A DNA stretch of 64,000 nucleotides from Thermogutta terrifontis (GCF_002277955.1 NZ_CP018477.1:1939206-2003205); one strand, 5' to 3'. Shown: positions 1 through 9,673, counted from the first letter of the stretch. Notes: a model not told the origin generated them from the letters alone. Numbers and translations: made by a program.

Positions 1-1628
1 AAAGTACTTCGCCGGTGCTCTTCATTGGATCGGCAATGCCAGTCCACAAACGGTTTCAGACCCCAATTGGGATGATCCCACGCCCCCAGGCGAGAATGGA
101 AAGCCCAGGAATGGTAGTCCCAGCAACTGGCCTCAACCAGTGCCGGACGCTTGAGTCGCCGGAAAATAGCCTCGCGCATCCGACTGATCCCGTACCATCC
201 ACCGGGCATGCCTTCGGCCCCATCCATGTAGATCATGTCAAATCCACAGGTGTTGTACACATCGGCGATGGCCTGGGCAATTTCGTCGACAAGCGTGGAC
301 TTTTCGTCGGGCAAAAAGCAGCCATAACGCACGAAGAGGTGATCAACCGAACTCCCAGGCGCGTGACTCTGAGGCTTTGTTCCGAACGCTCCCCGCTTAC
401 ACCCAGTGAAGCCGTAGGGAGGTTCCTGGGCCAGGCCACTGTACTGAATGAGCTCATCCCCAATCCGAAGGACATTTCCTCGACTGCCGTAAGCCCAGAC
501 CGTATCCAGGTCACCCGGCTTTTCCTGAACGATGATCCGATCGGCATTCTCATCGAGCGCCGCTGCAAGGGTGAATCGGGCGTCCACCGCCAACCGAGGA
601 TCGGGGTGTGGCGTGACCCAGGGATCGGCTGGCGAAATACAGCCCGTGAGCGTGTGCATGCCGGCCTTCAAGCCTGCTGCATGGATTTTTTCCACCACCT
701 GGCGCAATCCCTCGATTCCGTGAGGAAAAAGATTTTTTCGCGGTTGGTAATGTCCGAGGGTCTGCTCCCACCCGATCATATGGATTTCGGCAATGCCCGC
801 GTTCCTGGCGAGTTCGATCCAGTCATCCGCATTCTCTTCGGAGACGGTCGCAAAAACGTAGGAGCCCTGGGTTTCCGGGGCATCCGAAGCCCAAGGGCCG
901 CCGAGTGGCGAGCGAATGGCCTCCTCTGCTTCCAGCATTTCCCGAAGCGCGTCTCGAAGGCCTGGCGTTGGACATCCGACGAGGGCCACCGCCGCCCCGC
1001 CAAAGCCGTGTTCACGGTAGGCCACGGCAGAGATACTCGCGGCTTGCGAAGGTTCCTGCGAACTCCCTGGTTGGCCGCCGGAAGACTGACCGGTTGTCAG
1101 CCGCACACTGTGGACCTGGCCGAGCACGAGTAAGTTGAGCGATCGCACGGCTACGGCGAAGTTATCGTCCTGCGCAATTCCCGAAATGCTGCTTGTCAAC
1201 TGTGACGGCTTGACGAGCAAGTTGAGCAGGCGAATTTCATCTGCGTCACCTTCGACTGACTTAATGCCAAACGTAAAATGATGCCGCCGGGACGTAACTT
1301 CCAGCACGACGCGCCCATTTTCGAATTCCACAGTGAGTGTGTCACCGTTTTTCGTGCATCGCCGAGGAACAAACGTTTTCCCCGCCTGGCGGTACGTCAC
1401 GATGTACCCGGTTTGAGTCGTGATGAGTTGTTCGCCCTGGCCGACTTTGTCCGTTAAGCTCAGATTTCGACCATCGGGGCCGACGACATACCGGACGAAT
1501 TCGTTCTCCAGGACGATTTCCTGGCTGAGACAGGGTGCACGCAGGCCGGTCCAGAGAGCGACGACGATGACCAGGAGACCGCCCTGGTGCACCGGTAACA
1601 CTGACCGGGAGTTTCGCAATGACCGCAT
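1..1628 (-). CDS. Secreted glycosidase-like TIM-barrel protein, C-terminus cut by window edge
   Basis: An open frame of 542 codons runs without a stop from the ATG at 1628 to the left edge. AAGGAG lies seven bases before the ATG and decides the start. A hydrophobic N-terminus (about residues 15-35) looks like a signal peptide. The middle has an all-beta feel, then a barrel-like region with AEIHMIGWEQ, AGLKAGMHTLTG and FDMIYMDGAEGMPGGWYG. The MDG aspartate resembles the nucleophile position of melibiase-like or GH36/GH97-like barrels; that is a family-level inference. It probably acts outside the cytoplasm on a glycan. It shares its general plan, but no obvious sequence identity, with the large protein at 24413-28339. 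Family and substrate are not recognised. Confidence 0.72.
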   Translation of the reverse strand, partial: MRSLRNSRSVLPVHQGGLLVIVVALWTGLRAPCLSQEIVLENEFVRYVVGPDGRNLSLTDKVGQGEQLITTQTGYIVTYRQAGKTFVPRRCTKNGDTLTVEFENGRVVLEVTSRRHHFTFGIKSVEGDADEIRLLNLLVKPSQLTSSISGIAQDDNFAVAVRSLNLLVLGQVHSVRLTTGQSSGGQPGSSQEPSQAASISAVAYREHGFGGAAVALVGCPTPGLRDALREMLEAEEAIRSPLGGPWASDAPETQGSYVFATVSEENADDWIELARNAGIAEIHMIGWEQTLGHYQPRKNLFPHGIEGLRQVVEKIHAAGLKAGMHTLTGCISPADPWVTPHPDPRLAVDARFTLAAALDENADRIIVQEKPGDLDTVWAYGSRGNVLRIGDELIQYSGLAQEPPYGFTGCKRGAFGTKPQSHAPGSSVDHLFVRYGCFLPDEKSTLVDEIAQAIADVYNTCGFDMIYMDGAEGMPGGWYGISRMREAIFRRLKRPALVEASCWDYHSWAFHSRLGAWDHPNWGLKPFVDWHCRSNEEHRRST

Positions 1629-2054
1629 GGTTGAACTCCTTCGGAAAAACGAAATGGTTGACCGCCAGAGGTCCTTGCACCGTAGCAGACCTCTTCGAGA
1701 ATGGGAAAACGTGCCACGATTCCGCCGCGTTGGATTATGACACTTCCCGCCCGTGGCGGAAAGATCCACACGGGAATGGCCCTGAGCCATCCCCATTTTT
1801 GCAAAAACCCATGACACGCCACGAGCGCAAAGCGCCGCAGGGGCAATTCATGAATTGCCCCCACCAGTGCGTGGCCCGGGTGCAACCGGGCGCTCCGGTC
1901 GCTCGCATGGTTCGGGTGCGACCGGGATGCTCGGTCGGCGTGGAAGCCGGACCTGTTAAAAGGACGCCTTTCACGGCGTCCATCCAACTCTCATGGGAAT
2001 GGCTTGGTCTAACACTTTTTGACGAAAGCGTATCGTGAAAGGACATCGCGAGCT
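1629..2054. other. Intergenic region with repeat copy A
   Basis: This gap separates two divergent genes. It holds the perfect 22-base palindrome at 1840-1861 and GC-rich flanking short repeats. I see no coding potential supported by an RBS and no clear sigma-70 promoter. Confidence 0.5.
1790..1985. repeat. Dispersed repeat copy A (palindrome core 1840-1861)
   Basis: The core is GGGG-CAATTCATGAATTG-CCCC, a perfect inverted repeat. Left of it is TTTTGCAAAAAC plus an ATGACACG-like stretch that also precedes copy B near 21585. Right of it are short imperfect repeats (GGGTGCAACCGGGCGCTCCGGTCGCTCGC style) and a CCGGACCTGTTAAAAGG stretch resembling the GGACCT-AGGTCC hairpin of copies B and E. No transposase is nearby. 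It may be a REP-like or MITE-like element; the mechanism is inference. Confidence 0.6.
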
Positions 2055-3008
2055 ATGAAACTGCCGGACGATCCAAGACAACTGATGGAGATGGAGGCTG
2101 CCACGCTGCGAAGCCTGCAACTGGTGGAGGCAGAGCGTTCTCAAATCAAGCGGCAGATCGACACATTACGTTCATCGCTTGCAGGCTTGAAACGCGAGAG
2201 GTTTTGGGCGGAGCTCAGGCTGCGTTATGTGCGCTGCGCGGGCGCCATTCGGAAATGGTTGACGCTGCCCGAGTGGATGCGATTTCTCGTGTGGCTGAGT
2301 GCGGGAATCACGCTGGCCGTGGGGCTGGCAATCACAGTAGGCCCCAAAGTAGCCGTTGGCGCGCTCCTTGCAGGGTGCGTTGTCGCATTGTTATCTGCTT
2401 TCCCCAGTGACACCACCCTGGAGGCTCTCAGACAAAGATTAATGGATCATTTACCCCGGCTGCTGGAATCGCATACGCAGCTTCTGGCTGAGTTGGCCCA
2501 AAAAAAGGAGGAATTATTGCAAACCGAACGGCAGGTGGCGACGATTCGCGGCACTTTGGAGGAGATACGCCGATCCCGGCTCCACCGTCTCGCCGTTCTG
2601 GCCTCGGCCGATTGGCGGTCGTTCCGGGGTGAAATGTTCGAGCGATTTCTCGTGCAGGTTCTCAACGAACTGGGCTACCGGGTCCATCATACGGGGAAAA
2701 GCGGAGATCAGGGCGCGGATATCATCTGCGAGCGGGACGGCTACAGAGTGGCTGTGCAGGTGAAGGGATACACCCATAGTGTGGGCAATGACGCTGTGCA
2801 GGAGGCGTACTCCGGCAAGGCCTTTTACCAGTGCCACGGATGTGCGGTGATCACCAATAGTGTTTTCACATCCGGTGCCCGCGAGTTAGCGCAAAGAGTC
2901 GGTTGTGTACTTATCGACCAGACGATGATACCGGACTTAATCTTCGGGAGAATTAACCTGATCCAATTGTCATGCCAAACGCGAGTCCAGTCTCAGGGAG
3001 TCGCATGA
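2055..3008 (+). CDS. Membrane-anchored Mrr-type restriction-endonuclease-fold protein
   Basis: The 317-residue product has three parts. Residues about 1-60 form a charged coiled coil. Residues about 75-117 form two adjacent hydrophobic segments that should span the membrane. After a second coiled coil (about 130-180), residues about 190-300 form an Mrr_cat-like nuclease domain. In it GDQGAD (217-222) and QVKGY (235-239) match the D...QxK active site of the PD-(D/E)xK fold, with FERFLVQVLNELGY as the preceding helix. Cytoplasmic DNA cleavage by a membrane-tethered enzyme is inferred. I preferred the ATG at 2055 over an upstream in-frame ATG at 2019, which lacks an RBS; GAAAGGA lies 12 bases before 2055. 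Its 3' end overlaps the convergent receiver gene by 16 bases. No methylase or partner gene is adjacent. Confidence 0.8.
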   Translation: MKLPDDPRQLMEMEAATLRSLQLVEAERSQIKRQIDTLRSSLAGLKRERFWAELRLRYVRCAGAIRKWLTLPEWMRFLVWLSAGITLAVGLAITVGPKVAVGALLAGCVVALLSAFPSDTTLEALRQRLMDHLPRLLESHTQLLAELAQKKEELLQTERQVATIRGTLEEIRRSRLHRLAVLASADWRSFRGEMFERFLVQVLNELGYRVHHTGKSGDQGADIICERDGYRVAVQVKGYTHSVGNDAVQEAYSGKAFYQCHGCAVITNSVFTSGARELAQRVGCVLIDQTMIPDLIFGRINLIQLSCQTRVQSQGVA

Positions 3009-3421
3009 TCGGGCCGGCGGCAAGAAACGTTCATGGGTGAGCGTGCAGCTTCCAGAGCGTCATGGATCGTCATCACAAGATCCCAGTCGCTGCACGGCTT
3101 TGTGAGAAAGCGAAAAACCTGCCCGCGGTTGATCGCGTCGACAGCGGTTTTCAGGTCCGGCTGTCCTGTCAGGATGATTCGCACCGTACGAGGACAATGT
3201 TCCGCGATCCATGCGAGTAGTTCCGTGCCGCGTGTTCCCGGCATATGCTGGTCACAGATGACGACATCGACCGGCCACCGTTTGAGGATTTCGCGGGCTT
3301 CTTCGCCGCTTCGAGCGGTCAAAAGTTGAAAGGTTTGATGCCGGAGAACGCGCGTCAATCCCCGCAAGAGATTCACGTCGTCGTCCACAACCAAAACCAG
3401 TGCGTCGCGTTCGGTGCTCAT
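2993..3421 (-). CDS. Single-domain response regulator receiver
   Basis: A 142-residue protein that is just a CheY-like receiver domain. The acidic pocket is D13-D14-D15, the phosphoacceptor is D57 in VVICDQHMPG, the switch threonine is T85 in ILTGQ and the lysine is K108 in FRFLTKPC. The ILTG and FRFLTKP signatures are typical of receivers of RpfG-like proteins. It sits 46 bases downstream of the histidine kinase at 3468-5776 on the same strand, so it is its likely partner. With no output domain it may relay phosphate or act by protein contact. It resembles the receiver of the 12250-13434 protein across the divide, suggesting shared ancestry. Confidence 0.88.
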   Translation of the reverse strand: MSTERDALVLVVDDDVNLLRGLTRVLRHQTFQLLTARSGEEAREILKRWPVDVVICDQHMPGTRGTELLAWIAEHCPRTVRIILTGQPDLKTAVDAINRGQVFRFLTKPCSDWDLVMTIHDALEAARSPMNVSCRRPDHATP

Positions 3422-3467
3422 ATCGTCCGCCCAGGTGATTCTTCAGAGCGACGGAGACGTCAATACT

Positions 3468-5776
3468 TTATTTGCCATAGCTTAATCGTGAGATGTCCCC
3501 GTTCAAAAAAGTCGTTGTGTCTGGCGAGGCGGCGGCCTGCTCGCTGGCGATGATAGGAGTCAGGTGGGAGCCGTGCGCCTTTGCCTTCTCTAGATCTTGC
3601 GTCGGAAGCCGAATGACAATCCGCGTGCCTGTGTTTTCTTCGCTTTCCACATTGATGCTTCCTTGGTGTCCTTCCACGATCACTCTGTAAAGATGAACCA
3701 GGGAGCGGCGGGATGTAACGGATGCTGGCTGGTGGGCAAAGTACGGTTCGAGGAAATTCTTCCGTTCCTGGGAATCCATTGCAACGCCGTTGTCAGAGAC
3801 TTCTATTTCCACCCAATCTGTATCCAGGCGACGCGTACGGATCACGATGAGGCCCTTTTCATCCCCTGAGTTTTGCTGCTTTTCGATGGCTTCCACGGCG
3901 CCCAGAAGAAGATTGGACACGGCCTGGCTGAAGGCCCCCGCCATCAGTGGGACATGCGGGAGGGTGCTGTCGAATTCTGTAATGACGTCGGCGACCTTAG
4001 ACACACGGGAGTGCATCACATCCACCGCGGGCTGAATAACAGCATTGAGGTCCTGAACCGTCTTTTCTGTTTCATCCGGATAGGCGAAAGTCCGAAGGGC
4101 TTTCACTATTTTCGCAAGGCGCTGGACCCCTGTGAGGGTTTCTTCCAGTGCATCCGGGAATTCCCGAGTGAGCAGTTCATCGTCCAGCATATTTCCCTGA
4201 GACCCTGTGGAAAATCCTTCTTTTTGCAGTACCAGTCCTTGCGGGTTTTGGCTGATCTCGCGCCAGGTTTCCCGCAGGAAATGGAGATTATGTTCCAGGT
4301 ACTGAAGCGGGGAATTCATCTCGTGGGAGAGGATCTCGGCCAGGTGACCGATGGCTGCGAGTCGCTCGGCCTGCACCAAACGGTCTTCCCAGCGCTTCCG
4401 ATCGGTGAGGTCCACCGTGATTTCGCTGATGTACCACTTGGCGTCGGGTGCCAGGAAAGGGATCGCGGTGGTTTGCACTGGGCGATTGCCTTCGCGAGGC
4501 AGGATCCGTTCCTGTGTCACCCGCATTTTGGTTCGCAACGCCCTGGCAGTGGGGCAAGCCCAGCAGGGCTCGGTCGTTCCACAGAAATACTCGTGCGTGG
4601 TTTTGCCACGATAGTCGCCATAAACAGCCCGCCGCCAAAGGTCCACATAAACCAAGCGACATTCTTGGTCCACGATGCTCAGTCCCGTGCGTGTGACCTC
4701 CAGAACCAGTTCTGTTTGCCGTCGGAAAGCGTGGATTTCCTCTTCCACTTTTTTGCGCGTCAACACGGTGCTCAAACGTTCCGCCAGTTCGTTGACAAAC
4801 ATGCGATAGACGGAGAAGCCTTCGTCATCAAGAAGCTCCTTGGGGCAGCATATTTCCACGGCGCCCACGTAATCATCTCCTAGAAAGATGGCGGCACTCA
4901 GTTTGTGCTCTGTTTCTTCGTACGAGTCAGCTTGGTAAACCTGCCCCCGAAAATGATCCGCGAATAGACATTTGGAAGGTCCTGGAATATCCCAGCCAGG
5001 AGATGGCTGGTCAGCTCGACCATCTCTTCGATGGAGGCACCACGTTCCGCCAGATCGCTCAGCCCGGCTAGGCATTCGAGCTGACGATTGCGCCGCTTTA
5101 ACTGCTGTGTTTGGATGGCTAGTCTTTTTTCGTACTCAACTCGCTTTTCCTTTTCCTGCTCCTCCCGAATATGGGCATCGACGATGGGGGCCAGAAATCG
5201 GGCGATCATTTCGAGGGTACGCACATCCTCCTGTGTGTAATCGCTAGATTTATTGGCCAAAAAGATTGCCGCCACCAACCGATCCTGGACGATGAGAGGC
5301 ACACCCAGAAACCGGGTGATGGGCACGTGCCCAGGGGGAGTCGCAACCGGTTGATTGACGCACACGGTGAGTTGCTGCTTGAGGACCTGCGCGAGGACAC
5401 CGCCCAGTTCGTCCAACTCAAACACAATTTTCTTGTCTGCCATCTGGCAGCGATTCCACACGTGGCGCGTCAGGCTGGGACAAACAAGGCGGCCAGAGCG
5501 ATCGATGTAGCCGATGATGCCATACTCACTCTTGAGAGCTTTGAGGATTTCATCAAGAACTTCAGAGTATACGTCGTCGCTGGAAAGTCGCAGGAAGCAT
5601 TCGTTGATCCGAGTCAGTGTCTCAACGAGGGAGGCCGCCGAGGCGTCCGCGCAGGGTTGTGTATCCAAGGATTTGTTGGCCGCACCCATTCGAGCGGAAT
5701 CCTCTATGACTGCAAAGCCGAGTGGCGGGGCCGGGGTGACAGGTTTCACCGTTTCATTCTGCTCGTTCATGAGCAA
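3468..5776 (-). pseudogene. GAF-GAF-PAS sensor histidine kinase, split by a -1 frameshift at about 4944-4948
   Basis: Two overlapping frames make one gene. Frame one (5776 down to about 4944) encodes a GAF domain (about residues 45-205), a coiled coil and the start of a second GAF-like domain ending RIIFGG. Frame two continues it as QVYQADSYEETEHKLSAAIF, then a PAS domain with a Cys cluster (FCGTTEPCWACP), HisKA (LSHEMNSPLQYL, His near residue 485) and HATPase. One extra G in the five-G run (C run 4944-4948 on the plus strand) would restore a 769-residue protein. The ATPase keeps SNLLLG and SDNG motifs, but the G2 box is SRRSLVHLYRV rather than GTGLGL-like, so activity is doubtful. Receiver gene 2993-3421 follows. 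Whether the shift is a sequencing error, a real mutation or a programmed shift cannot be told here. Confidence 0.82.
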
Positions 5777-6462
5777 CCTCCGCGGCCTGCTTCAAAGGGA
5801 CAGACCCTTCAATGTTAATGACTCGGCATCGACGTTCGCGATTTTTCGTGCCCAGCGGTGCTGTGCGGAACTTCCGACCATCTTCCAGACAGGAAAATGC
5901 AAGGGCTGCCACTGCTAGGGAGCGGTTCTGGCCATTACTAGGAAAATTGAGGCCTCCTGGCTTTTGCCTTTTGTTAAAACAATAGGTCACAAATGCGGCG
6001 TGTCGGGACGTGTTCGTTCGGCGGGCATCTTCAGTGAGCGACGTTCGGGGAACCTTTCACCGCGGGCTGGGGAGGGGTAGCAGTACAGAAGTAGGTCCTC
6101 GTGCGATGGCGAGAATTGCTCAGGTGGCAGGTCCCCGCGCCTCACGGGCTGCGTTTTTGTTACGCCGTTCGAACCGGTGGAAGCTCCGTCGGCATTTTTC
6201 GAATATCCCACCGAATCTCCACACGCGGAACAAACGGAATCGAACACTGGTATGGCCCTGAAGACGCCGAAGAAACGCCGTTGGTAGGAAACGAGTGGCC
6301 AGGAAAGGCTTTGGAACTACTTGTGCACGTGGGATCGAGAGCTAAGAACCTGCTCTCGCCGTCCCCAGCTGTTCCACCACGTGACCTATACTTTTTATGG
6401 CCCGTAGTATCGATTCCCGATTTCCCATTCGTTTCTGAGCGTTAATAAGGGGGGTTCTGGAG
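5777..6462. other. Divergent intergenic region of the signalling island
   Basis: About 690 bases separate the minus-strand kinase from the plus-strand HDOD gene. It must hold both promoters. The only signal I can support is the promoter-like motif at 6381-6395. Short open frames here (for example 6010-6261) have no RBS and no family resemblance. Confidence 0.45.
6381..6395 (+). promoter_or_regulatory. Putative promoter motif shared by the two HDOD genes
   Basis: The sequence GTGACCTATACTTTT lies about 70 bases before the HDOD start at 6463. A near-identical GTGAGCTATACTTTT lies at 39120-39134, about 75 bases before the second HDOD gene. TATACT could be a -10 box, but neither copy has a recognisable -35 TTGACA at 16-18 bases, so an alternative sigma factor or activator is possible. 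Confidence 0.35.
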
Positions 6463-7329
6463 ATGGCTGCCGTTTCTGCGTCAACCGGCTCCGCGCTGGA
6501 GAATGTGGTCCGTCGCGTGCACGATATTTCCAGCATTCCGCAAGTTGCCCTGCGGGTACTTGAAGTGGCGAACGATCCCGATTCAAGTGCCAGTGACCTT
6601 AAAGAGGTTATGGAAACAGACGCTGCCCTAAGTGCACGAGTCTTGCGGTACGTTAATTCGTCTGCCTACGCGGTGCGAACCCGCATCACCAATCTACAGC
6701 AAGCGATTGCCTATCTTGGAATGAAACAGATCCGCAATATTGCGCTAACGGCCAGCGTGGCGGAAATGTTTCGAAATGACATGGGGGTGGAGCCGTACCG
6801 GCGCTCCAGTCTCTGGAAACATCTCGTTTCGGTCGGGATCTGCGCGCGGTTGATCGCCATGCGGTGCAAAATCGCGGCATTCGAGGACGTTTTTCTGGCC
6901 GGCCTTTTGCACGATATTGGCATCATCCTTGAAGATCAGTATGTGCACCCCAAGTTTCGTCAAATGATTATGGCGCTGACTCCGGAAAAGTCGCTCTGCG
7001 AATGGGAACGGCAGTTCCTGGGCTTTGACCACGCAGAGTTGGGCGAGGCGGTCGCCCGAGCATGGGGATTCCCCGAAAATGTGCGGACTTCCATTGCCTT
7101 TCATCACAATGCGGCCCTTTATCGCGGCGAGCAGATTAACATCATTCGCTGCGTCGCCGTGGCCAACCTCATCTGTACTTTGAAAGGCATGCCTTCTGTG
7201 GGAATCAACCTCGTCCGCGTACCCACTTGGGCCCTCCAGGGATTGAATCTCACAAAGGCAGATATTGCTGTGCTGGCTGAAGACCTGGATCGGGAAATAG
7301 CCCAAAACGCGATGTTGTATGAACTTTGA
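6463..7329 (+). CDS. HDOD domain signalling protein
   Basis: A 288-residue cytoplasmic protein consisting almost entirely of an HDOD domain (about residues 18-215), a relative of HD phosphohydrolases that usually lacks activity and acts as a signalling scaffold. SSIPQVALRVLEVANDP opens the domain, VNSSAYAVRTRITNLQQAIAYLG is the characteristic HDOD core, and LAGLLHDIG (145-153) keeps an HD pair. An A/G-rich RBS (AAGGGGGG) precedes the ATG. It is the first gene of the plus-strand signalling run, about 100 bases before the PAS kinase. It probably serves as an output or adaptor of the phosphorelay; its partner is unknown. A second HDOD gene occurs at 39210. Confidence 0.85.
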   Translation: MAAVSASTGSALENVVRRVHDISSIPQVALRVLEVANDPDSSASDLKEVMETDAALSARVLRYVNSSAYAVRTRITNLQQAIAYLGMKQIRNIALTASVAEMFRNDMGVEPYRRSSLWKHLVSVGICARLIAMRCKIAAFEDVFLAGLLHDIGIILEDQYVHPKFRQMIMALTPEKSLCEWERQFLGFDHAELGEAVARAWGFPENVRTSIAFHHNAALYRGEQINIIRCVAVANLICTLKGMPSVGINLVRVPTWALQGLNLTKADIAVLAEDLDREIAQNAMLYEL

Positions 7330-7430
7330 CGGACGGGGAACGAATCGGTTGTGTGAAGCGTGAAGACCGCGGCGGAATAGATCGCGCAAATGTGGCCGAG
7401 GGGCAAAGACAGCCGAAAGCGAGGTGACAA

Positions 7431-9673
7431 ATGGATGGCATCGTCCCCGAAAACCTGACTGAGTTTTTAGAAAAGTGGCAGGATCCCGAGGTGGGAAATT
7501 TCTCCCAGCCTTTCAGAGCATCTGGTTCGGGGTTCCTCGCACGGTGCAAAGCCCTGTGGGTTCAGTCACTCGGTTGCCCGGGGGATGGACCGACGGCCTC
7601 AACCACACTTATCAACACACTCGCCCCGGCTGTTTGGGACAAATTGGTTGACCTGGTGAAACATGTGGACCCCACAGTCGGAGCGCACCGCCTGGCGGTT
7701 CCCAACGAGCCCTCCTCATTCCTTCTTGTCTGGCCGCTACGGGGGACATTGCCCCCTCAAGTCTTGGCTGCTGTTCTTGAGAACGACTGGTTGAAAGAAG
7801 ATGCTGAGGATGGCTGGCGAGATTGGTACGAAGACGACTCGGCCATGCCGGCCGCGGAGATTCTCACGATGTTGCTCTTGGAGTTGGAATGGCAACAGAA
7901 GGAGAAACTTCTCCAGGCCGAAAAGCATGTGGAGCAGCTCCTTAACGAACGGATCACGTTGAAGACCTCGCATGCCGAGGCGGTAGCTAGTGTGGTGGCT
8001 GAGCGCGAGCAGCGGCTTCGGGAGCAGGAGGAGCACTACCATCAAATTCAAACCATCATGCGCAAGGCGGCCGACGCCATTGTGACGCTTAACGAATCGG
8101 GAACGATTCAGTCGATCAATGAGGCGGCGGAAGAAATCTTTGGTTTTCGCGAGAATGAACTTGTTGGCCAACCGGTGGATGTGCTTCTGGGGTGTGACCA
8201 TCGGGAGGCGTCCTCTTTAGAGGTTCTCTGCCAGGCCCTCAAGAGTGAACGACAGGTGTGCGAAATTCAGGGGCAGCGGAAAGACGGAACGGCCATCGAG
8301 CTCGAGCTCTCGGTAAGCGAGGTGTCCCTCGGGCAGGAACGCAGGTACATCGTCATTTTTCGCGATATCACCATTCGCAAGCGATTGGAAGAGCAGCAAC
8401 GCCGTCTCCATCTGATGAACCAGATGATTCTGAATGCGGCCGGGGATGGCATCGTCGGCGTCGATCATGAAGGACGCATCACGTTTGTCAATCCGGCTGC
8501 ATCGCGGATGCTGGGTTGGGAATGCGACGAACTCTTGGGGCGGTCGTTTCGGGAGACTGTGCATCAGCCTGTGGCGCAGGCCGGAAACCACGGAATGAGA
8601 GATTTCTTCCCGGTCAAGGGCTTGCCACATTCGGCCACGCCTGCACTGACGCAGACCGTATTTCGGCGGCGCGACGGAAGCACGTTTCCTGTGGAATGCA
8701 GCAGCCAGCCGATCCGGGAGGATGAGAGGATTACCGGTCAGGTCATTACATTTCGCGATATTTCAGAACGGCAAATGCTGGAAGCCAAGCTGCGCCAGGC
8801 TCAGAAGATGGAATCGATCGGCCAGTTGGCGGCCGGAATCGCCCACGAGATCAATACCCCACCCAATACATTGGGGACAATATTTGTTTCGTCCTGGAAG
8901 CATGGAAGGAACTGGATCCCATCTTTCAGGGTTGTCTCGAAATTCGCAGGCGGTTGCTCAGTGAAGAGGCGATCCAGGAAGAACACCTGGCGGCTCTCTA
9001 CGATGCAATCCGCGAGGTTGACCTGGACTACCTGTATGAGGATGTTCCACGCGCTCTCAATGAAGCAATGGAAGGCGTGCGCGGGGTGGCCAAGATTGTC
9101 CGTTCGATGAAAGAATTCTCGCACCCAGCGGCGCAGGCGAAGCAGGTGGTGGATTTCAACCGCTGTGTGGAGAGCACGGTGACAGTGTGCCGAAACGAGT
9201 GGAAATATGTGGCGGATGTGGAGCTCGATTTAGACCCGCGACTTCCACCTGTGTATTGTTCGCCTGGTGAAATGAATCAGGTGTTACTCAATCTGATTGT
9301 GAATGCAGCCCATGCCATTGGGGACAAACTGGGAGGGGTCACAAATGAACGGGGAAAAATTACGATTTCGACGCGCTGCCAGGGGGATTGGCTGGAGATC
9401 CGCGTCAGTGATACGGGAACCGGTATTCCAGAGGCCATCCGCGACCGCATCTTCGATCCCTTCTTTACAACCAAACCCGTGGGTAAGGGAACCGGACAGG
9501 GCCTGGCGATCACGCATTCGATCGTGGTGGAAAAGCACCATGGCACGATCGATGTTGAAACGACCCCAGGAAAAGGGACGACCTTTATCGTGCGCATTCC
9601 TATTCACGATCAGGAAGAGGAAAAGAATGCTTCCGATTTGCCTGGCGGGTCTCCCGAGTCCGTGATCGCATGA
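7431..9673 (+). pseudogene. PAS-PAS sensor histidine kinase, split by a one-base deletion near 8861
   Basis: Frame one starts at the ATG at 7431 and gives an unrecognised N-terminal region (about 1-150), a coiled coil (150-205), PAS domains at about 205-320 and 325-445, then HisKA with LAAGIAHEINTP (His472). Reading on in that frame gives junk and a stop at 9110. A one-base insertion at about 8861-8862 converts PPNTLGT into the family-typical TQYIGDNICFVLEAWKELD and joins the frame ending at 9673. That frame supplies the rest of HisKA and an HATPase with LLNLIVNAAHAI, DTGTGIP and GKGTGQGLAIT, all intact. The repaired protein is 747 residues. It is the likely phosphodonor for the three receivers downstream. 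No transmembrane segment is seen, so it is cytosolic. Confidence 0.84.

Noticed and set aside
15..1133. Long plus-strand open frame of 372 codons
   Set aside because: It lies antisense to the glycosidase-like gene, lacks an RBS and protein character, and the opposite strand has the better case.
1790..1985. CRISPR array or tandem repeat
   Set aside because: The repeated elements are dispersed palindromes with no regular spacers.
1460..2046. Minus-strand open frames across repeat copy A
   Set aside because: They run through the palindromic repeat and overlap the N-terminus of the glycosidase-like gene in another frame.
3873..4883. Plus-strand open frame of 336 codons inside the kinase gene
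   Set aside because: It is the antisense shadow of HisKA/PAS codons; no start signal or domain is seen.
4940..4950. Programmed -1 ribosomal frameshift in the kinase
   Set aside because: The site lacks a canonical slippery heptamer and a clear downstream structure. A one-base deletion in a G run is simpler.
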